A DNA stretch of 64,000 nt from an uncultured bacterium (lineage in GTDB: Bacteria; Actinomycetota; Coriobacteriia; Coriobacteriales; Coriobacteriaceae). This document shows, in pieces, positions 44,303-52,746 of this stretch; position 1 is the stretch's first letter; every line of letters starts with the position of its first letter. Location: NCBI GenBank assembly GCA_905214525.1, contig CAJMMN010000004.1, positions 62,001 to 126,000 of the forward strand, read 5' to 3'. The translations under genes were made by a program, and so were the position numbers. Under the pieces are notes generated by a model. It ran no database searches, was not told where the DNA came from, and was given only the letters and a program-made list of their open reading frames with translations.

Positions 44303-45169
44303 TTATTTGCCCGAAGCTACGCCCATGCCGTAGCCGATGATGAGGCCGTGCATCTCGGCGTAATAGGAATCCAGGCCGTTGCAGGGCATGATGATGGTCT
44401 TGGAGCCGGGCCAATGCTCGACTATGCGGTCAGTAAGCGCCTGGGCTCCAGCTTCGTTCTCAACGTGATCGATGATGACCTCGCCGCCCGTAAAACCCTC
44501 GGCTTCCATGGTGTCGATGATCTTGTTGAGCATCTTCTTTTCGCCACGCGTGTGCCCGACGAGTTCGATTTTACCGGCCTCGCTCGCCGTGCCCAAAATG
44601 CGGATATTGAGCTTGTTGGCAATGACGCCGGCTGCCTTAGGGATACGTCCGGCTTTGGCGAGGTTTTCGTAATTGCACAAACTGAAGAGGATTTTGCTGT
44701 TCTGTTCAAGGCTATCGAAGTATGCGCAAGCATCCTCGAATGAGACATCCGGGTTGCTTGCAAGATAGCGGTCGAACAGCAAGAAAATGAGATCCATTTT
44801 GCCGCCAGCTGCGCGTGAATTGACAAGATGAATATTGCGGTCCGGTTCCTCGGCAAGAACCATATCGCGAGCCGTAGCTGCCGCATTGTAGCTGCCCGAC
44901 ACGCCCTCAGAGATTGGCATGCAGATGGTCTTGTCTGCCAATTTGAAAAGCTCGACCCACTCCCCTACGCTGGGACAAGCGCTCGAAGAAGCGTTCGTCT
45001 CCGCCTGAACAGCGCAGTTGAGCTCATGTACATCGAGCGAAAGGTCATCGACGAATTCACGCTCCCCCACTCGAATTTTGAGGGGCGCAAAAGCAAAGGT
45101 GGTATGGGGCGCGGTCGGTTGCCAATCGCGGAGGTTACAGCTTGAATCGGAGATAAGTGCCCAGCTCAT
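44303..45169 (-). CDS. DegV family fatty-acid-binding protein
   Basis: 288 residues of the DegV (FakB-like) family, which bind one fatty acid and can present it to a FakA kinase. Family features: start WALISDSSCNL, ICMPISEGVSGSYNAA, SRAAGGKMDL, and AGRIPKAAGVIANKLNI. No fakA is in the window, so the link to exogenous fatty-acid use is inference. The start at 45169 follows GAAAGGA on the minus strand. Confidence 0.85.
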   Translation of the reverse strand: MSWALISDSSCNLRDWQPTAPHTTFAFAPLKIRVGEREFVDDLSLDVHELNCAVQAETNASSSACPSVGEWVELFKLADKTICMPISEGVSGSYNAAATARDMVLAEEPDRNIHLVNSRAAGGKMDLIFLLFDRYLASNPDVSFEDACAYFDSLEQNSKILFSLCNYENLAKAGRIPKAAGVIANKLNIRILGTASEAGKIELVGHTRGEKKMLNKIIDTMEAEGFTGGEVIIDHVENEAGAQALTDRIVEHWPGSKTIIMPCNGLDSYYAEMHGLIIGYGMGVASGK

Positions 45170-45222
45170 AGAGGGTCCTTTCTAATTGTTCCTCAACAAT
45201 TATAGCCATCTTGCAAACCGAA

Positions 45223-45261
45223 TGTACGGCTATCTAGTTTTGAATACTAGATAGCCGTACA
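45223..45261. repeat. 16-bp perfect inverted repeat between nlpC-type gene and degV
   Basis: TGTACGGCTATCTAGT (45223-45238) and its exact complement (45246-45261), 7-base loop, no T tract on either side. A second palindrome, AATTGTT-CCTC-AACAATT (45184-45201), is next to the degV start. Possible operators or mRNA processing sites. Confidence 0.6.
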
Positions 45262-45271
45262 AGATTAGAGA

Positions 45272-45309
45272 CAAAAGAATAGACCTCGCGACTTTAAGCC
45301 ACGAGGTCC
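45272..45309 (-). terminator. Terminator of the NlpC/P60 gene
   Basis: On the minus strand GACCTCG (45309-45303) pairs with CGAGGTC (45289-45283), followed by TATTCTTTTG. Confidence 0.65.
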
Positions 45310-45334
45310 ACATTCACACGCTGTGTAAGATGAC

Positions 45335-46462
45335 TTAGTAGCGCACGAAGATATAGTTGTTGTTCATGCCGGCGGCAACGGAGCTGATGATAACACCCGT
45401 GTTGTAGTCGGAAGCATGAATCATCTGACCACCACCGATGTAAATGCCGGTGTGGTACGAGTTGACCACAACGTCACCGGGCTGCGGATCGGACACACGC
45501 GTCCAGCCCATAAAGGTACCCGTGGTGCCCAGGCGGCAATAGCGACCAGTGAGGCAATAGCTAACAAAACCAGAGCAGTCGAAGCTGTTCGGGCCAATTC
45601 CGCCCCAGGAATAAGCGCAACCAAGCTTACTGTATGCACGCGAGACAACAGAACCGCCATCGACGGACTGGCTCGGAGCAGAAGGCGTCGGAGCCGGAGC
45701 AGGCGTGAAGGGCTGCGGCGTCGGAGCAGGTGCCGGCGTAGGAGCCGGAGTGTTGCCGCTCTGGTTGTTGTTATTGCTGGTCTGGCCACCGTTGTTGGTG
45801 TTCTCGGTCGTACCGGCAGTCTCGTTGCTCACCGTGGCCTTCTCGGCGGTGCTGGCGTTGATGCCGGCCTGCAGCGCGGCATTGGCCTCGGCCTCGGCGG
45901 CAAGCTCGGCCTGCAGCTGCGAATCCAGGGAATTTACGACGTTCTGGGCTTCAGCCTGCTGGGCGTTAAGCTCGTCGACCTTCTTTTGCGTGGTGGCGAC
46001 GTTCTTCTCCTGCTCGGCCCGCTTATCGGTGAGCTGCTGCTTAAGCTCCTTTACCTCTTGGATGGTCTTGGCCTGCTTGTCGGACACCTTGCCGTAGTAG
46101 AACAGGCGGTTGAGCATATCGCTCAGATCATCGACACCCGTCAAAACCTGAAGCAGGCTCAGACCGCCGGTTTTGTACTCGCCGGCGACATAGGTCGAGA
46201 GCTTGGCCTGACCATCGGCGATCTCCTGCTGCTTTTGCGTGATCTCGCCGGCAGTCTGATCGAGCGCCTGCGTCTGCGTGGCAAGCTCATCGTAAATCTG
46301 CTGGGTTTGGGTGCCGATCTGCTCGAGTTTCGTACGAGCAGCGGCAAGGTCGGATGCGGTATCGGCGTAGGCAGGAGCCGCGAGGCCCAAGCCCAAAACA
46401 CAAGCGAGGGTTGCCGTAGCAGCGCAGCGTGCCATGTTTTTGTGCGTGTTTGCTGTGCGCAT
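45335..46462 (-). CDS. Secreted NlpC/P60 peptidoglycan endopeptidase
   Basis: 375 residues. A signal peptide (about 1-33, ending APAYA-DT), a long coiled coil (about 35-205) similar to PcsB/RipA regulators, a Thr/Asn/Gly then Pro/Ala-rich linker (about 215-262) and a C-terminal NlpC/P60 domain with catalytic Cys in FDCSGFV (about 297), His in YHTGIYIGGG and a third polar residue in MIHAS. It should cleave stem peptides in septal wall; the coiled coil suggests control by an FtsEX-like partner, not present here. GGAAAGGAAG precedes the start. Confidence 0.9.
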   Translation of the reverse strand: MRTANTHKNMARCAATATLACVLGLGLAAPAYADTASDLAAARTKLEQIGTQTQQIYDELATQTQALDQTAGEITQKQQEIADGQAKLSTYVAGEYKTGGLSLLQVLTGVDDLSDMLNRLFYYGKVSDKQAKTIQEVKELKQQLTDKRAEQEKNVATTQKKVDELNAQQAEAQNVVNSLDSQLQAELAAEAEANAALQAGINASTAEKATVSNETAGTTENTNNGGQTSNNNNQSGNTPAPTPAPAPTPQPFTPAPAPTPSAPSQSVDGGSVVSRAYSKLGCAYSWGGIGPNSFDCSGFVSYCLTGRYCRLGTTGTFMGWTRVSDPQPGDVVVNSYHTGIYIGGGQMIHASDYNTGVIISSVAAGMNNNYIFVRY

Positions 46463-46494
46463 GTAGCTTCCTTTCCAGTAACTAAGGGTAACGG

Positions 46495-47025
46495 CTAGTT
46501 TACCGTCACCAGGCTAAAGAGCTCCACATCGTCATCAGACGGCGTGAGCTTCTCGCGCGGGTTGAGAAACGCAAGCTCAAGTATACAACCGTAACCGATA
46601 AGCTTTGCGCCCATATCTCGCACCAGTTTACCTGTTGCCTCGACGGTTCCGCCCGTCGCGACCAAGTCGTCCAGAATCAACACGGTATCTTTAGAGCTGA
46701 TAGCGTCGGCATGGATCTCAATTGAATCGGTGCCGTACTCGAGCTCGTAGCTCTGGCTTACGGTCTCGCGCGGCAGCTTGCCCGGTTTACGTGCGGGAAC
46801 AAAGCCGGCACCAAGGGCCACAGCCACCGGTACGCCAACCATAAAGCCACGGGCCTCGGGACCCACGACCTTGGTGATCCCCATGCCGGCAAAGTGCTCG
46901 GCGAGGGCATCGGTCATGGCTTTGAGCGCCTCGGGATTGCCAAAGAGCGGCGTAATGTCTTTGAAGATGACTCCGGGCTCGGGATAGTCGGGGATGTCGA
47001 CGATTTGAGATTCGAAGTCGTACAT
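46495..47025 (-). CDS. apt: Adenine phosphoribosyltransferase
   Basis: Salvages adenine to AMP using PRPP. 176 residues: IVDIPDYPEPGVIFKDITPL at the N-terminus, the family hallmark EARGF, and the PRPP loop LILDDLVATGGT (about 120-131). MYDFESQ at 47025 follows AAAGGTC; an upstream in-frame start at 47109 would overlap the MerR gene and lacks homology. Located just downstream of the MerR-type gene. Confidence 0.93.
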   Translation of the reverse strand: MYDFESQIVDIPDYPEPGVIFKDITPLFGNPEALKAMTDALAEHFAGMGITKVVGPEARGFMVGVPVAVALGAGFVPARKPGKLPRETVSQSYELEYGTDSIEIHADAISSKDTVLILDDLVATGGTVEATGKLVRDMGAKLIGYGCILELAFLNPREKLTPSDDDVELFSLVTVN

Positions 47026-47065
47026 TGCATGACCTTTCAATGGGTTGCCGGATAAGCGGTAGCTG

Positions 47066-47944
47066 TTATTTGCCCGCGGTGACAGTGTCGGATTGCGAAG
47101 GGGCGACAACCTTGAGCGGCTTTACGAGAGAATCCTCGTGTGAAGCCGGCGCGGCAGTTTCTTCGTTTTTGGCCTTGGTGGACTCGGAGCGAGCGATTTC
47201 TTCATCGAGTGCATCGATGTCGGCATCCTCGACCACGGCGTTGAGCGACTCAAAAACGCGGTTCTTGAGCAGTGCCGTATGCACACCCTCGGTGAGGTCG
47301 TGAAGCTTCTTAAACGCACGCTCGAGCTTGGCGTCGCGCTCGTCATCGGAGGTATCCATTCCGAGCATGCTCACGAGCACCTGCTCAAACATCGAGGACT
47401 CGCGGTTGGCGGAAGACACGTACTGACGCAGGTTGCGCGGCTCGATATGGAAGCGTGACAGCTCGGAGCAGTAGCGGATGATCGGAAAATCGCGACCATC
47501 GACGAGCTCACGGTTCTGCGGACTCTTGATGATGCGAATGAGGTCGTTCTCGGCGAGCGAGCGGATAAACGAGATCTCGACGCCCAACATATCGGGAATG
47601 GTCTCGATGGGATGCAGCTTTTGTTTAGTCTCCTTGGGCTCCGTCTTGAGCGGAACATCGGACAGCAAGCCCACCTCGTAGGCGAGCGTTGACAGGTCCG
47701 TGGCGTTTTCCAAGCGCTGCTTAATCACGTTGAGCGGCATGTAGCGAGTCTTCTGCAGGTGCAGAATGACCTCCAGGCGATCAACGTCCTCCTTGGAGTA
47801 CTGACGGTATCCCTTAGGCGTACGATGAGGGGTAATGAGCCCCTCATCTTCTAGAAATCTAATTTTTGAGTTCGAAAGATCGGGGTATGCGCCTCGAAGT
47901 AGGTTGACGACTTGGCCGATACTCAGATAGTTGCGTTCGGCCAT
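47066..47944 (-). CDS. MerR family regulator paired with FHA protein
   Basis: 292 residues. The N-terminal MerR helix-turn-helix begins YLSIGQVVNLLRGAYPDLSNSKIRFLEDEGLI and includes GYRQYSKEDV; a long helical middle region and an acidic, disordered tail follow. It has no cysteines arranged for metal sensing. Adjacent to an FHA-domain gene 3 bases upstream, as Rv1828 is next to garA in mycobacteria, where it binds its own locus and affects lipid or metabolic genes. Role here inferred from that arrangement. Confidence 0.82.
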   Translation of the reverse strand: MAERNYLSIGQVVNLLRGAYPDLSNSKIRFLEDEGLITPHRTPKGYRQYSKEDVDRLEVILHLQKTRYMPLNVIKQRLENATDLSTLAYEVGLLSDVPLKTEPKETKQKLHPIETIPDMLGVEISFIRSLAENDLIRIIKSPQNRELVDGRDFPIIRYCSELSRFHIEPRNLRQYVSSANRESSMFEQVLVSMLGMDTSDDERDAKLERAFKKLHDLTEGVHTALLKNRVFESLNAVVEDADIDALDEEIARSESTKAKNEETAAPASHEDSLVKPLKVVAPSQSDTVTAGK

Positions 47945-47947
47945 GCC

Positions 47948-48382
47948 CTACTCACCGGTTTCGATGCGCTCCGGCGTGCTCTCGTGGTAGATGAGCGTAA
48001 ACGTACCGATCTGAACGGAAGAACCGTCGTGCAGCGGGGCCGCGTTGACAATGGCACCGTCGACCCAGGTGCCATTGAGCGAGCCCAGGTCCTCGATGCG
48101 GGCGCCGAGGCCCTCGCGAATAATGCGCGCGTGGCTGCGCGAAACGGTCGTGTCATTGAGGAAGATGCCGTTCGCAGGATCGCGGCCGATGGTGGTCACG
48201 TCGTCCTCGAGTTCAAAGGCGGCACCAGTCTGCGGACCCTTGACGATGGACAGAACGGGGGCGGTGATGCGCACGTTGGCCATGAGGTCGGGAACGGTGA
48301 CGTCGCTTGAAGGCACGCGGAATACACAGGTAGCGTCAGCAGTCTTATCATTGTGAGGCATATTGTTAACCATGTTGTCCAT
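47948..48382 (-). CDS. FHA-domain protein (GarA-like)
   Basis: 144 residues. The FHA phosphothreonine-binding fold spans about 50-135 with TTIGRDPANGIFLNDTTVSRSHA (part) and LGSLNGTWVDG. The N-terminal tail carries ADATCVFR, comparable to the ETTSVFR phospho-motif of mycobacterial GarA, which switches between kinase docking and control of 2-oxoglutarate metabolism. Here the first threonine position differs, so the phospho-switch is uncertain. ATG 48382 follows AGGGG. Confidence 0.82.
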   Translation of the reverse strand: MDNMVNNMPHNDKTADATCVFRVPSSDVTVPDLMANVRITAPVLSIVKGPQTGAAFELEDDVTTIGRDPANGIFLNDTTVSRSHARIIREGLGARIEDLGSLNGTWVDGAIVNAAPLHDGSSVQIGTFTLIYHESTPERIETGE

Positions 48383-48448
48383 GACAACCCCTAACTTATC
48401 GCGGACGTGCCGCAAATAATGAACCGTACGTAATCATACCCCAACGAA

Positions 48449-49153
48449 TCAGTCTTCGATTTCAGGGTTCAGAAAGTCGATGTCCTCGTCCTCGGGATGC
48501 GTGAGAGCTTGTTTAATGGCCGCTCCGCCCTTAATGGAGTAGATGACAGCTGTGAGCATGGAGAAGATCACGCCGCCGTACACAAAGAAGATGCCGAGAG
48601 GCACCGAGCTTCCGTTGAGGCCCGGGAAGGCCGTAAGGGTTGAAGGTAAAAGATGCAGGCCGTCAATAACGGGGAACCCGAGCAGCATGAGCGAGAAGCC
48701 GGTCATGAGCAGTGCAGTGGCAATCTTTCCGGGAAAGACGACATCGATGGGGCGACGGTGATAATGACGCACAATAAGCGTGCCGATGCCCAGATAGATG
48801 TCGCGGCCAATAATGAGCACGCAGACCCAGATGGGCAGCTCTCCGCGGACCACCAGCCCAAGTACGCCGGTGAACAGCAGCGCACGGTCGCAGATGGGAT
48901 CCATGACCTTGCCGAGCCACGAGACCGTCTTGGTCATGCGGGCGATCTGACCGTCCATCCAGTCGGTAGAGGCGGCAACGGCGTAGATAACGATGGCGAT
49001 GACGCGGTTGTTATCCGTCACAAACAGGTACAGAAATACCAGGGTGAGGATCAGGCGCGTAAAGGTGATGAAATTGGAGATCGTAAAGATCTTATTCGAC
49101 GGGTAATCGGAAGTGCCGATAAGCTCCTTTTTGATCTTCTTTTTGATGCCCAC
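48449..49153 (-). CDS. Second CDP-alcohol phosphatidyltransferase
   Basis: 234-residue membrane enzyme with the signature DG-x2-AR-x8-G-x3-D-x3-D, seen as DWMDGQIARMTKTVSWLGK then VMDPICDR (about 65-91), and about six membrane segments; a short acidic tail ends it. It could be a cardiolipin synthase of the Cls-II type, a phosphatidylinositol-phosphate synthase or a second PgsA. GTG start at 49153 follows GGGGGAG; the longer frame to 49243 is not supported. pgsA2 also precedes garA in mycobacteria. Confidence 0.82.
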   Translation of the reverse strand: MGIKKKIKKELIGTSDYPSNKIFTISNFITFTRLILTLVFLYLFVTDNNRVIAIVIYAVAASTDWMDGQIARMTKTVSWLGKVMDPICDRALLFTGVLGLVVRGELPIWVCVLIIGRDIYLGIGTLIVRHYHRRPIDVVFPGKIATALLMTGFSLMLLGFPVIDGLHLLPSTLTAFPGLNGSSVPLGIFFVYGGVIFSMLTAVIYSIKGGAAIKQALTHPEDEDIDFLNPEIED

Positions 49154-49280
49154 AGGACTCCCCCGCTGGTTAACGACAAAACTTTCGCTACTATACCCGT
49201 TCCGGCGATGTCTATCCAGCGTAAGCATAGAGAGTCCAGACATGAGGAAGGCGCTTTTGGGCGGCGTTGGATTTCACATT

Positions 49281-49343
49281 CGTGTACATCAGCCTCCAAA
49301 CATGCCGAAAAATGTCGGTTTTGGAGGGTGATGTACACGTTTT
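49281..49343. repeat. Large imperfect palindrome between divergent genes
   Basis: 20-base arms (49281-49300 and 49320-49339) match at 19 of 20 positions; the loop contains CCGA/TCGG. A TTTT run follows on the plus side. No plus-strand gene ends here, so a simple terminator role is unlikely. Confidence 0.65.
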
Positions 49344-49549
49344 GATTCGGTGATGACATCGATCGGGAAAGTTGTTGCCTTAAGCAAATTAATCATGATG
49401 TGCGGGTCGAGAAGGGTTGGCGCCAAAAGAACCCAACGGCCGTTACGGCTTCGTTAGAAACGCGCCCCACCATGGATGGTGAACCCGAAAGGTAAGGCGC
49501 GCGGGCACGGCGACTCGGCCCGCGCGCCCGGAAGAGAAAGGATAAACCC
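49344..49549 (+). other. Leader of the ABC-transporter operon
   Basis: No gene. Contains CACCATGGATGGTG (49468-49481) and an 11-bp perfect hairpin GGCGCGCGGGC/GCCCGCGCGCC (49496-49506 with 49518-49528), 10 bases before the SD GAAAGG. The base composition shifts to very GC-rich from about 49450, marking the probable left end of transferred DNA. Confidence 0.5.
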
Positions 49550-50278
49550 ATGGGTTACATGCTCGAGACGCGTGGACTCACCAAGCGATTCGGCCGCGGC
49601 GACCAGGCGCAGGACGCCGTGGCCGACGTGAGCCTTCATATCCGCGAGGGCGAGGTGTACGGGCTGCTCGGTCCCAACGGCGCCGGCAAGTCGACAACGC
49701 TCAAGATGATCTGCGGGATGCTGCGGCCGACGGCCGGGGAGATCCTCTTTGCCGGGCACGCCTGGCGCCGCGAGGACCTCTACGCAATCGGCAGCCTCAT
49801 CGAGGAGGCGCCGCTCTACCCCAACCTCACCGCGCGCGAGAACCTGCGCGTGCGCACCACGCTGCTGGGCCTTCCCGAGAGCCGCATAGATGAGGTGCTC
49901 GCCGCCGTGGACCTCGCGGACACCGGGAAGAAGCGCGCCGGGCGCTTCTCGATGGGCATGCGGCAGCGCCTTGGGCTCGCGCTGGCGCTGATCGCCCGGC
50001 CACGCCTGCTCGTGCTCGACGAGCCCACCAACGGCCTCGACCCCATCGGCATCGAGGAACTGCGCGACCAGATCCGCGGCTTCGCGGCGGCGGGTACGAC
50101 GGTGATCGTCTCGAGCCACATCCTCTCCGAGGTGCAGCAGATGGCGGACACCATCGGCATCATCTGCGGGGGGCGCCTCGCCTACGAGGATGCGCTTCGT
50201 CCCGGGCAGGACCTCGAGGAACTCTTCATGAGCTTCTGCCGGGAAGGGCGACGAGCGCGCGGGGAGGTGGCGGCATGA
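49550..50278 (+). CDS. Lantibiotic-immunity-type ABC transporter ATPase
   Basis: 242-residue ATPase with Walker A GPNGAGKST (about 43-51), signature FSMGMRQR, Walker B LLVLDEPTNGLDPIG and the switch HIL (SSHILSE). The GMR-type signature, length and two following permeases match the MutF/EpiF/GdmF group, which expels lantibiotics or bacitracin-like peptides from the membrane. Very GC-rich with mostly C/G third bases. Stop overlaps the next start (ATGA). Confidence 0.85.
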   Translation: MGYMLETRGLTKRFGRGDQAQDAVADVSLHIREGEVYGLLGPNGAGKSTTLKMICGMLRPTAGEILFAGHAWRREDLYAIGSLIEEAPLYPNLTARENLRVRTTLLGLPESRIDEVLAAVDLADTGKKRAGRFSMGMRQRLGLALALIARPRLLVLDEPTNGLDPIGIEELRDQIRGFAAAGTTVIVSSHILSEVQQMADTIGIICGGRLAYEDALRPGQDLEELFMSFCREGRRARGEVAA

Positions 50279-51045
50279 CGGGCGAGAAAGGCGGCCTGCT
50301 CGCGGGCCTGCGCGCCGAGGCCCTGAAGTCGCGCCACGCGGCACCGGTTCGCCTGGCCGTGCTCATGGCGCTGCCGATGCCGCTGCTCGGCGCGATGCCC
50401 TACCGGGGCGTGCAGATCTTTAGCGCGTGGAACTACTGGTACGCGCTCTTCCTGCCCGTGTCTCTATCGCTTGTGGTGGCGTGCGTCGCGCGGGCGGACG
50501 CTCGCACGCGGATGCGGGGGCTTCTGGGCCTGGGCTTCCCGCTCGGGCGAGCCTGGTGGGCCAAGGCGCTCTGGTGCCTCGCTCTTTGCACGCTCTCGAA
50601 CCTCGTGGTCTTCGGCATCTACCTCGCGGGATCGGCGTTCTCCTCGCAGGGTCTCACGGCCGCGGGCACGCTCACGATGCTCCTCTGCGCGCTCGCCAAC
50701 ACGGTGACCGCGGCGTGGATGATCCCCGCAGGGCTCTTCCTCACGGCGCGGCTCGGCATGCTCGCGGGCATCTTCTGCCCGCTCGCCGCGCAACTCGTAG
50801 GTGGGTTCGCCTGGTCGTTGGTGCCGCTGCCGCAGCTCTTTCCGCCGTCGGCGAACATGGTCATCCCCACGAGCTTCATCCCCGTGCTGCCGAGCGGCGA
50901 GCCGCTCGCGGCGGACATGGCGCTCGGCGGGGCGCTCATGGCGGACGGCATGCTCACGCTGGCGGGCCTTGCGGTCTGCGCGCTCGCGTTCGCCGCGCTC
51001 ACGGCGGCGGGCGCGGCCTGGTTCGCGCGCTCCGAGGAGAGGTGA
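50275..51045 (+). CDS. Lantibiotic-immunity ABC permease 1 (MutE/EpiE type)
   Basis: 256 residues, six predicted membrane segments. The region after the first segment, GVQIFSAWNYWYALFLP (about 42-58), is typical of the MutE/EpiE permeases. Overlaps the ATPase gene before it and the second permease after it (TGATG). No lantibiotic precursor or modification genes are near, so it is a stand-alone defence or signalling transporter. Confidence 0.8.
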   Translation: MTGEKGGLLAGLRAEALKSRHAAPVRLAVLMALPMPLLGAMPYRGVQIFSAWNYWYALFLPVSLSLVVACVARADARTRMRGLLGLGFPLGRAWWAKALWCLALCTLSNLVVFGIYLAGSAFSSQGLTAAGTLTMLLCALANTVTAAWMIPAGLFLTARLGMLAGIFCPLAAQLVGGFAWSLVPLPQLFPPSANMVIPTSFIPVLPSGEPLAADMALGGALMADGMLTLAGLAVCALAFAALTAAGAAWFARSEER

Positions 51046-51860
51046 TGGCCGTGACACGACTCTCCGACCCGACGCCGCGCATGACTCTCCCGCGGGCCCT
51101 GCTCTCCGAGGCCCTGCGCCTGGCGCGCTCCCCGCTCGCGGCGGTGCACCTCGCCTGCGGCCTGGCGGCCGGTCTTGCCTGCGGCGAGTACTTCTCCGTA
51201 ACCCGATGGGACCCGGCGCTGGGCGCGGACGCCTACGCCCAGTTCCTCGGCGCCCTCATGCCGCTCATGTCCGCCATCGTCTGCGGGCTCGCCGTGGACG
51301 AGGAGCGCGCTGCCGGGCGCCTCACCAACCTCACGGCGGTCCCCTCGCGAGGGCGCGCCGTCGCGGCGAAGCTGCTCGCCCTTGCGGCGCTCGGCGCGGG
51401 CGCGCTGGCCGTGGCGCTCAGCGTGTTCGGGGGCGCGCTCGCCGTCGCCGGACGCCTGCCGCTCGGGCCCGCTCCGCTTGCGGCCGCCTGGGCGGGCATC
51501 GTGCTGGGCAGCTTGCCCCTCTACGCGCTGGGGCTCGGCGTGGCCCTGCGCCTCGGCCGCAACGCCGCCATCGGCGGCGGCGCGGCGGGGACGCTCCTCG
51601 CGTTCTTCTCGGTGGGCGGACTTGCGCACGGCCTCATGACCGGCGAGCTCACCGGTGCCCTGGCGACGCCCCTGGGCTGGGTGCCGCTCGCCTGGCCCGC
51701 GCGCCTGGGGTCGCTCGGGGTGGAGGCCTTCATCGACGCCGCGCGCGCGGCGGGCCCTCTCCTCACGACTGCGCTCGCTGGCCTCGCGCTCACCCTGGCA
51801 GCCGCCGCCGTCCTTCTCGCCTGGTTCTGCCGCTTCGAGGACGGGAGGGCAGATGCGTAG
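51045..51860 (+). CDS. Lantibiotic-immunity ABC permease 2 (MutG/EpiG type)
   Basis: 271 residues with six membrane segments; the sequence after the first, FLGALMPLMSAIVCGLAVDEERAAG (partly about 65-89), matches MutG-type permeases. The ATG at 51045 overlaps the previous stop and follows GAGGAGAGG. 49 of 60 bases in 51421-51480 are G or C. The 3' end overlaps the small gene that follows. Confidence 0.78.
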   Translation: MAVTRLSDPTPRMTLPRALLSEALRLARSPLAAVHLACGLAAGLACGEYFSVTRWDPALGADAYAQFLGALMPLMSAIVCGLAVDEERAAGRLTNLTAVPSRGRAVAAKLLALAALGAGALAVALSVFGGALAVAGRLPLGPAPLAAAWAGIVLGSLPLYALGLGVALRLGRNAAIGGGAAGTLLAFFSVGGLAHGLMTGELTGALATPLGWVPLAWPARLGSLGVEAFIDAARAAGPLLTTALAGLALTLAAAAVLLAWFCRFEDGRADA

Positions 51861-52038
51861 GAGGCCGCTCGCCGCCGTGCTCGCCCTCCTCTCCGCAGCG
51901 CTCGTCCTGGGCAGGAATGCCCTGCTCGACGCCGGCTGGGGGGGGTCGGCGCTGCGCTCGATCGCCGACCGCGTGCTGCCCAACCCTGAGATCGTCATGT
52001 TGGCGCCCGCAGCTGCGCGCGGGGCTCTGGACCGCTGA
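51853..52038 (+). CDS. Small membrane or secreted protein in the immunity operon
   Basis: 61 residues: MRRRPLAAVLALLSAALVLG is a basic start followed by a hydrophobic segment (signal anchor or signal peptide), then about 35 polar residues without cysteine. The ATG overlaps the stop of the permease gene and follows GGAGGGC, so it is translated in coupling. No family is recognised. It could be a small transporter subunit, an immunity lipoprotein-like peptide without a lipobox, or a sensor ligand. Confidence 0.55.
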   Translation: MRRRPLAAVLALLSAALVLGRNALLDAGWGGSALRSIADRVLPNPEIVMLAPAAARGALDR

Positions 52039-52056
52039 ATGCGGCGCTAGTACAAT
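52028..52056 (+). promoter_or_regulatory. Candidate promoter of the two-component genes
   Basis: TGGACC (52028-52033), 17 bases, TACAAT (52051-52056), 27 bases before the response-regulator start. Confidence 0.5.
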
Positions 52057-52083
52057 TCCGACGAGAGTTTCAGGAGGTCTAAC

Positions 52084-52746
52084 ATGGCGAGGATACTGGC
52101 AGTGGATGATGAACGGGCGATCCTCGACGCGCTCGCGCGCGTCCTCGGCCGCGACGGCCATGAGGTCGTCAGGGAGACGGACCCGACGGCGGTCCCGGGG
52201 ATGGACCTCTCGCGCTTCGACCTCGTGCTCTGCGACGTCATGATGCCGGGGCTCGATGGCTTCGAGCTCGTGCGGCAGATCCGCCCGGACTTCGACGGGC
52301 CCATCGTCTTCCTGACCGCTCGCGTGGCCGAGGAGGATGCTGTGGCCGGCTACGGCCTGGGCGCCGACGACTACGTCCGCAAGCCCTTCGGGGCCGCGGA
52401 GCTGCGCGCCAAGGTCGCGGCCCATCTACGCCGTGAGCGCCGGCCGCGCTCGCACGCCCTCTCCTTCGGGGAGGTGCGGATCGACCTCGGGGCGCGCGGC
52501 CTCGCCGTGGGTGGCGAGGCCGCGCCGCTCACGCCCACCGAGTACGCCATCTGCGAGTACCTCGCTCGTCACCCCGGGCAGGTCATGAGCCGCGCGCAGA
52601 TACGCGAGGCGGTGCTCGGCTGGGAGAGCGACGCCGACGATGCGGCCATATCCATGCAGGTCAGCCGCGCCCGGAGGAAACTCTCCGAGGCCGGCGCCGA
52701 TCCGATCGCGACCGTCTGGGGGATGGGGTACAAGTGGCAGCTCTGA
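52084..52746 (+). CDS. OmpR/PhoB-family response regulator
   Basis: 220 residues. Receiver domain with acidic pair DDE (about 8-10), phospho-acceptor Asp in LCDVMMPG (about 50), Thr in FLTAR and Lys in VRKPFGA; then a winged-helix DNA-binding domain (about 128-220, ending VWGMGYKWQL). AGGAGG precedes the ATG. It overlaps the histidine kinase gene and lies downstream of the transporter, which it presumably controls. Confidence 0.93.
   Translation: MARILAVDDERAILDALARVLGRDGHEVVRETDPTAVPGMDLSRFDLVLCDVMMPGLDGFELVRQIRPDFDGPIVFLTARVAEEDAVAGYGLGADDYVRKPFGAAELRAKVAAHLRRERRPRSHALSFGEVRIDLGARGLAVGGEAAPLTPTEYAICEYLARHPGQVMSRAQIREAVLGWESDADDAAISMQVSRARRKLSEAGADPIATVWGMGYKWQL

Noticed and set aside
45416..46498. 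Long plus-strand reading frame (360 codons) opposite the NlpC/P60 gene
   Set aside because: It is a shadow of the minus-strand gene, whose signal peptide, coiled coil and catalytic motifs are clear; the plus frame resembles no protein family.
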